Assembly: GCA_037954665.1 (NCBI GenBank)
Contig: JBBMOL010000136.1
Coordinates: 1,686,501-1,750,500, forward strand
Length of the DNA stretch: 64,000 bases
Direction of reading: 5' to 3'
From: Laguncularia racemosa
Lineage: Eukaryota > Streptophyta > Magnoliopsida > Myrtales > Combretaceae
This document shows positions 58,190 to 64,000 of the stretch, piece by piece (positions within the stretch are counted from its first letter, which is position 1; every line of letters begins with the position of its first letter). A program made the position numbers and the translations under genes. The notes beneath the pieces are model-generated. The model searched no databases. It was not told the DNA's origin and was given only the letters and a program-made list of their open reading frames with translations.

Positions 58190-59330
58190 GAAACAACTAC
58201 TTGTACTTATGTACAAGGATGTTTATTTTACTAATACTAACATTAACTCTTCATTGCCTAGTATGGTGGTATCTCTTTTGCAGGAATATGAAGACTTGTT
58301 TCCTGGAGAAGTACCGTAGGGCCTACCTCCACTACGAGGTATTGAGCATCAAATTGATTTCTTGCTAGGTGCATCTATTCCTAATCGGCTAGCTTACCAA
58401 ACTAATCCTAAGGAGGTAAAGGAAATTTAGAGGCAGGTTAATGAATTGATGTAGAAACGATTTATAAGGGAAAGCCTCAGTCCATGCTCAATTCCTGTCA
58501 TCTTGGTTCGTAAGAAGGATGAGACATGTTGAATGTATGTCGATTGCCGAGTAATCAACAAGATAACGGTTAAGTACAGACATCCTATTCCTAGGTTAGA
58601 TGATATACTTGACGAATTGGATTGTGCTTGTTTATTTTCCTAAATCGATTTAAAGAATGGCTATTATCAAATTCGTATGAAAGAGGGGGGTGAATGGAAA
58701 ATGGCTTTTAAGACTAAACATGGGTTATATGAATGGATGGTAATGCCTTTTGGATTAACAAACACACCTAGCACTTTTATGAGGCTAATGAATCATGTTT
58801 TGCATCATTTTATTGGAAAATTTGTTGTTGTATACTTTGATGACATTCTAATTTACAGCAGGACATTAGATGATCATGTTTAGCATTTGTAGTGTGTGTT
58901 TAATGTTTTGAGATATGCTAATTTAAAGAAGTGCACTTTTTGTATGGAAACTGTGGTTTTTCTTGGCTTTGTTGTAGGTGTAAATGGGATAGCTGTGGAT
59001 GAGGAGAAGGTGAAGGCGATCCGGGAGTAGCCAACACCAAAGAATGTAAATGAGGTTAGGAGCTTCCATGGCTTAGCAAGTTTTTATAGGAGATTTGTGA
59101 GGGACTTCAATTCTATAGCTACTCCTTTAAATGACCTTGTTAAGAAGAATGTCGACTTTAAGTGGACTGAAGAGCATGAGCAGGCTTTTCAAACCTTGAA
59201 ACGTAAGTTAATTAATGCACCTTTATTAATATTGCCTAATTTTGAGAAAGTATTTAAGATTGAATGTGATGCTTCTAGGAAAGGTATTGATGCAAGATTC
59301 CAAGCCGATCACCTACTTTAGTGAAAAACT
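58190..59330 (+). pseudogene. P2 reverse transcriptase
   Basis: In a frame with many stops: LPPLRGIEHQIDF, KITVKYRHPIPRLDD, YYQIRMKEGGEWKMAF, WMVMPFGLTNTPSTF and the catalytic YFDDILIYS (about 58836-58862). Then come CTFCMETVVFLGFVV, FYRRFVRDFNSIATPLN and FKIECDAS, the start of RNase H. All palm-domain motifs of gypsy reverse transcriptase are visible, but stop codons (for example 58318, 58430 and 58882) disable it. Confidence 0.87.
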
Positions 59331-60410
59331 TAATGGTGCTACCTTAAATTACCCAATGTATGATAAGGAGTTGTATGCTTTAGTGAGGACCCTACAAACG
59401 TAGCAACACTGCTTATGGCCTAAGGAGTTCATCATTCATTCCAATCATGAGAGTTTAAAGTACTTGAAAACTCAGGGTAAGCTGAACAAGAGGCATGTTA
59501 AGAGGTTGGAATTTATCGAAACCTTTCCATACGTGATTAAATATAAGCAAGGAAAGGAAAATGTGGTGGTAGATGCACTTTCACGAAGGTACTCTCTTTT
59601 GACTTCTTTGCATACTAAATTACTTGGGTTCAAATGCATTAAGGAATTGTATGAGCATGACACTGATTTCGATCAAATTTGGGCCGCTTGTTTTGAATCT
59701 GGATATGCTGATTTTTATAGGTTATGTGTACCAAAAAGCTCTATACGTGAACTGTTGGTGAGGGAGACACATGGTGGCGATTTAATGGGACACTTTGGTG
59801 TTAGAAAAACTTTGAACATTTTGCACGAACATTTTTATTGGCCTAAGATGAAACATGAGGTACAAAGTGTGTGTGATAAGTGCATTGCATGTAGAAAGGC
59901 TAAGTCCAGAGTAATGCTCCATGGGGAATATCTTCCATTGCCTGTGCCTAATCAACCTTGGACTAACATCTCTATGGACTTTATATTAGGGTTACCACGA
60001 TCTCAAAGTAGTAAAGATAGTATATTTGTTGTTGTTGATAGGTTTAGTAAGATGGCTCATTTCATTGCTTGTTCTAAAACTAATGATGCACGACATATTG
60101 CTAACTTGTTCTTTAGAGAGATTATACGATTGCATGGTTTGCCTAAATCCATTGTGAGTGATAGGGATGTAAAATTTTTGAGCCATTTTTGGTGTACTCT
60201 ATGGAATAAGTTAGGCACTAAATTGTTATTTTTTATTATTGCACACCCTCAAACTGATGGTCAGATTGAAGTAGTCAATAGGACTCTTTCAACCTTGTTG
60301 CGTGCTGTGATTCATAAGAATTTGAAACAATGGGAGACATGTTTGCCTCATGTAGAATTTGCATATAATAGGATGGTGCATTCCACTACATCATATTCTC
60401 CATTTTAGGT
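59331..60410 (+). pseudogene. P2 RNase H end and integrase
   Basis: The open frame 59464-60408 covers the end of RNase H (VVVDALSRR), the HHCC zinc-binding domain (GHFGVRKT, CDKCIACRKAK) and the integrase core: Asp in SMDFILGLP, Asp in VSDRDVKFLS, Glu in DGQIEVVNRTL. This is the best preserved part of P2. A TAG after TSYSPF breaks it before the C-terminal domain. Confidence 0.87.
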
Positions 60411-60825
60411 TGTATATGGCTTTAACCCCTTGACCCCATTGGATATTTTGCCTTTACCCACTAACGATTTTTTTTATCTTGACGAAAAGAAAAAGGCAGA
60501 ATTTATTAGGGAATTGCATGCTTAGGTTCGGGCCAATATTGAGAAGAAAAACGAGCATTATGCTTGTTAAGCCAATAAGGGACAAGTTAAGACCGTGCTT
60601 CAGAGATTTTCAGAGCAGCGAAAGTCTAAATTTCATCCTAAGGGAGATGGACCTTTCCAAGTAGTGGAGCGCATCAATGATAACACTTACAAGATTGATT
60701 TGCCAAGTCACTATGGTAATGTAAGCACAACTTTTAATGTTTTTGATCTTACTCTTTATGATGCAGGTAATTCGAAGACGGATCTTTTCAAGGAAGGAGG
60801 GAATGATGAGGATCAACTAGCATAA
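60411..60825 (+). pseudogene. P2 integrase C-terminal region, ends inside LTR
   Basis: FRKSKFHPKGDGPFQVVERINDN-like sequence, then HYGNVSTTFNVFDL and KEGGNDEDQLA, stop. The last seven codons lie in the 3' LTR (starts 60804), so pol and LTR overlap slightly, as they do much more strongly in the M family. No chromodomain motif seen. Confidence 0.75.
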
Positions 60826-61498
60826 AAAATGAATGAATCAAAGTCCCGAGACTCACTAAATGGTATTGGAGGCCTAATGACCTAAGCTAGAGTTAAGCGA
60901 ACGAGTGAAGCTTTGCAAGGACTAGTCATGGACCTACAAGGGAAGGAACCAAGTTACATTAAAGGAGAACCAACCTTTATCAACTTGATTCACGTTTCCA
61001 CAGAGGGATGCAAGGATATGGAAGTCTTAGAATAAATTATTTTGAAAAAAAGGAAATTGAGCCGAAAAGGGAGAACCACTCGATTTTGTTATAATTTATC
61101 TTATTTGTTTAGTTTTGTGTTTTTTTAGTATATTTAGTTGTAAGATTTTCAGTCATGAGGAAGGAAGGCCGGTTTTGCTATGTTTAGAAACTTAGGTTAT
61201 TGTTTTGTTATGTGATAACAATATATCACGCCATAGGGGAAAGACGGTAGACACTTTTTTTTGGATAAAGTATTGACATATAATTTTCTTAAGAAAACCC
61301 TCTTTTGTTCTTTGAGGAGAACTCACTGATTTCCTCAACCTAAACTCTTGGGGAAATCATTGATGGCTTAGGTTTTAATCAACAGGTTTGGTTAGGGTCT
61401 AGTTACAATTGCAACTTGTTCAAAACGATTCGTAGGAATTTCGATTTCAATATTAATCGTCGGGTTCTAGGTTTGACATGCCTAGGGTTTGCGCATCA
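60804..61498 (+). repeat. P2 3' LTR
   Basis: 695 bp, TGATGAGGATCAACTAGC to GTTTGCGCATCA, preceded by purine-rich AAGGAAGGAGGGAA (60790-60803), the polypurine tract. Followed by AGGGG. Confidence 0.88.
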
Positions 61499-61858
61499 AG
61501 GGGCATGATAAGGGATGTTCATAGGGTGCTGGAAAGGTGTAGAGTTTGCAAAAGAGCAAAAGGGAAGAAAGGGGTTCAAGGTGAGCATATGCCTTTACCT
61601 ATACCTACTAAACCCTAGACTGATATCAACATGGATTTTATTCTGGGTCTACCTAGGACTCAAAGAGGAAAGGATTCTATCATGGTGGTTGTTGATAAAT
61701 TCAGCAAAATGTCCCATTTTATCCCTTGCCATAAAACAGATGATACACTTTTTATAGCTAGCCTTTTTGTGCAGGAGATTGTAAAATTACATGGTGTTCC
61801 ACACAATATAATGTTTGATAGAGACACTAAGTTTCTTAGCTTCTTCTGGAAGACACTA

Positions 61859-62890
61859 TGATAGGAATCAAAATCCTATAGGACCTATCACTAGGGCAAG
61901 AGCCAAAGGGTTACAAAATTTGGCGATAAAGGTCCTCTTTGAACAAACCGGACCTTGAAAATATTTGTAGACTAACTTTTTTTCTATTACTTATTTGTTG
62001 TACATTCCACCAAGTATACTGGTGGGTTTTTACAGGGCGATGGATAAACTCGCTAAAGCTTAGCTTATGGGTTATTCATGGGCCGACATAAACCAAAGAA
62101 GAACTGGTCCAACTAATTGTTCGCTTGAATCGAAGAACCGGTCACTTGAAGAACATTGTACTTGTAATTTTTGTTTTAAGAATTGGCCATTTCATTTAGC
62201 AATTGTAATTTCTTTTCTTGGAATCGACCACCTAAGTGGCTTATTTGTAATTTTCATATTGTTTTTACCCTAATTGGAGCAAGTATAAATACTTGCTAAC
62301 TAGGGTTTTTAAGGAGCTTTTGACATTTTTGTTAAAAAAATACACTTGTTGCCATGAGGAATTCCCTTGCTTGCAATTGATCTCTTATCAATTTCATTTG
62401 TGAAATTGTGGTGAGAACCAACTAGAGTGATTGTGAGTAATATCAATCATCTCTTGTTGTTTTTACAAATTGTGTTTAGTGAGTAATATCTAAGTGCAAT
62501 TTGTTGGTTCCTTATCCATATACACATGAATTAGGGTTCCTATTTTCATATTTGAAGCTTTTCAATTTGAGTGGAATCTTAGTTCATTTCCTTTATTATC
62601 CATTGATATTCATATAATTGTTTGTTCCATATATCAATTTGGCTTCAATTTTCGTAAATTAAGGACTATTTGTGAAGTTGTTGATCAAGCCAATTGTTGG
62701 TTGTAATTTGTTGTTCACGCCATTTGTATTGGTGTTCATGTGATAAGCACATCATAATTTGGTATTAGAGTAAGTTGTTTCATACAATTAGGGTTCATGT
62801 GGCAATTGGAATCATGCCACTTTGTGGAATTTGTTTAGTTGATTCTTCAATTGGCTTTGTGTGCTTGTAATTGGATTTTTAAGCACATCA
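61859..62890 (+). repeat. M6 5' LTR with duplicated end
   Basis: The LTR-end/PBS signature AAGCACATCATAATTTGGTAT occurs in near-identical form twice, with LTR ends at 62754 and 62890, 136 bp apart. The second has the intact PBS (TGGTATCAGAGC, 62896-62907); the first is mutated (TGGTATTAGAGT). The LTR is therefore 896 or 1,032 bp. TATA palindrome at 62278-62297. The start of the LTR reads GPITRARAKGLQNLA in the pol-tail frame. Confidence 0.78.
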
Positions 62891-62907
62891 TAATTTGGTA
62901 TCAGAGC

Positions 62908-64000
62908 ATAGGTTTTGAGGAAGGGATTTACGTGATCATCATTTGACAATTAGGGTTCTTGAAGTTGATTCTTGATTCAAAATTGTGGAAGTAATTTGTA
63001 GTAGTTCTTGTGGTGTTTATTTCATTCTTGTTGTTGTTGATTGAAGTAGACGTGGGAAAACTTGTGGTAGCTAATTTTCCTTGAGTTTGCTGTGAGTAAG
63101 AAGGGAGTGATCCTTGGTGATCATTTGGAAAAGTGAAAATTTGAAACAAGAAGAGTGAATTATGTGTTGTAATTTTGGAAATTGCATTTATCATTTGTAA
63201 ATTCCAGATTTGCGTTGTGTGGAGATAAGGAAGATATTTGAAATTCAAACACCTTATTTAAGTTTGAAGCAAGTCATTGAGTAGCATTGATTGATTATTA
63301 TTTGAATTTAAATTTGCCTCTTACCATTTGTGGAGAAGGTTACATTAAAGGTGTATTTTTGAATTGTTGCCGTGATTGTGTTGTGTATGTATGGCGGTGT
63401 AAGTGTGTATTGAGTTGAAGGGGTGTTGCAACATGTGGTGTTGTGTGTGTTTAGGAAAGGAAGTGCTACACTTGAAGTGGTGTTGTTTTTTGAAAGAGTA
63501 CACTGTGTTTGTGTTGTGTGTGTGGCGGTGTGAGTGCGTTGTGGAGGGAATTGCAATTTGTTGTGAGTTGTGTGTTGAAGTAAAAAGTGCTGCACGTGGA
63601 AATAGAGGTGTGTATGTACCATGAGCTACTTTGTTTGAGCAAGAAGGGAATTGCATTTTTTTTAAGGAATTTTGAAAGTAAACTTACCTTCATTTCCAAA
63701 TTTTTCTTTCAATTGCATAGAAGATTTGGAAAAAAATTGAAATTTAAAAGCAATTATTAAGTTGAAAAAGTTATTGTGTATTGTTAATCATAGTACACTT
63801 TGACTATTTTGAAGTGTTTACTTACCATTTAGAGAAGCATCATTAATTGTTTCAAATTGTTGTTTGCTACCGTTATTAAGAGTGTATGTTGCAATGTGGG
63901 TAAGTAAGTGATTGTTGTGTGGTGTAGTGAGTGTTGTAGTGAGGGTTGCAACGTGGTTTATTGTGTGTATTGTAATTGGAAGAGTGCACCATGGTTGTGT
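62908..64000 (+). other. M6 leader
   Basis: GT-rich, C-poor non-coding sequence to the end of the window, like the leader of M5. Frames on the minus strand (63308-63699) are translations of CA-rich repeats. Confidence 0.65.

Larger units (their letters stand above)
54983..61498 (+). mobile_element. P2: full-length but mutated Ty3/gypsy element
   Basis: 6,516 bp, LTRs 54983-55663 and 60804-61498, target duplication AGGGG on both sides (54978-54982 and 61499-61503). Gag, protease, reverse transcriptase, RNase H and integrase are all recognisable in the gypsy order. It carries many TAG/TAA codons and a few frameshifts. Its LTRs are more diverged from each other than those of S1 or A1, so it is older. 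The region after integrase (TFNVFDLTLYDAG) resembles that of the M family; there is no obvious chromodomain. Confidence 0.92.
54505..61858 (+). pseudogene. P1: gypsy RNase H-integrase fragment, split by P2
   Basis: Left part (54505-54982): end of RNase H (DHESLKHF, AKWVEFLESF, NMVADALLC) and the integrase zinc-binding region (VREAHVRGLSGHFGKKRT). Right part (61504-61858): CRVCKRAKG, MDFILGLPRTQ with the first catalytic Asp, VVVDKFSKM, FDRDTKFLS with the second Asp, ending at FWKTL. Removing P2 and one AGGGG joins the two halves in the same reading frame. The left edge is truncated against the M3 LTR. The right edge is cut by M6 before the catalytic Glu. Confidence 0.85.
61859..64000 (+). mobile_element. 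M6: M-family element, 5' part, runs off the window
   Basis: It begins with TGATAGGAATCAAAATCC inside the integrase codons of P1. The 5' LTR is followed by an initiator-Met PBS and a long GT-rich leader up to the window end. The left duplication would be CACTA (61854-61858); its partner lies outside. Whether M6 has full pol cannot be seen here. Confidence 0.85.

Overview
The window is repeat-rich plant nuclear DNA; the LTR-retrotransposon lineages in it (Athila-like, Sirevirus-like, chromovirus-like) are typical of flowering plants. I find no convincing host gene, tRNA, rRNA or CRISPR array. Almost everything that can be assigned is LTR retrotransposon or its remains, inserted into one another. 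Species cannot be told from the sequence. I use short labels below.

Layout. 609-8536: a solo LTR (M1) split by A1 (616-7612, minus), an Athila-like element that keeps gag and protease but lacks reverse transcriptase, RNase H and integrase. 8587-11353: old minus-strand debris, including a miniature LTR pair and a decayed Ty3/gypsy gag-protease. 11354-20768: S1 (plus), a Ty1/copia Sirevirus-like element with target duplication GAGTG, an internal deletion through reverse transcriptase and a long accessory ORF after pol. About 22440-27777: T1, a probable Tekay/Del-type LTR remnant carrying about 1 kb of CAR-type trinucleotide repeats and about 1.2 kb of nearly C-free GT-rich repeat. 28677-39500: S2, a decayed Sirevirus-like relative that lost pol but kept gag and the accessory ORF, split by A2 (29964-36940, plus), a sister of A1 with the same pol-less structure.

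39520-54500: a minus-strand LTR-internal-LTR-internal-LTR tandem array (M2/M3) of a family whose pol frame runs into its own LTR. M4 (43376-52438, minus; TSD TCTAG) is inserted in the array, and M5 (47382-51413, plus; TSD GATGA) sits exactly at the LTR/PBS border of M4. 54505-61858: an old gypsy pol fragment (P1) interrupted by a full-length but mutated gypsy element, P2 (54983-61498; TSD AGGGG). P1 is then cut by M6 (from 61859), which runs off the window.

How the parts relate. Most well-bounded elements are non-autonomous: A1/A2 have no pol, M2-M5 are deletion derivatives with shared ends, and S1/S2 lack reverse transcriptase. They would need enzymes from elsewhere. P2 holds remains of every domain but is riddled with stops. 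Target-site duplications, matching frames across insertions and paired LTRs give a firm relative chronology. A conserved palindrome over the TATA box links all readable LTRs of the M family.
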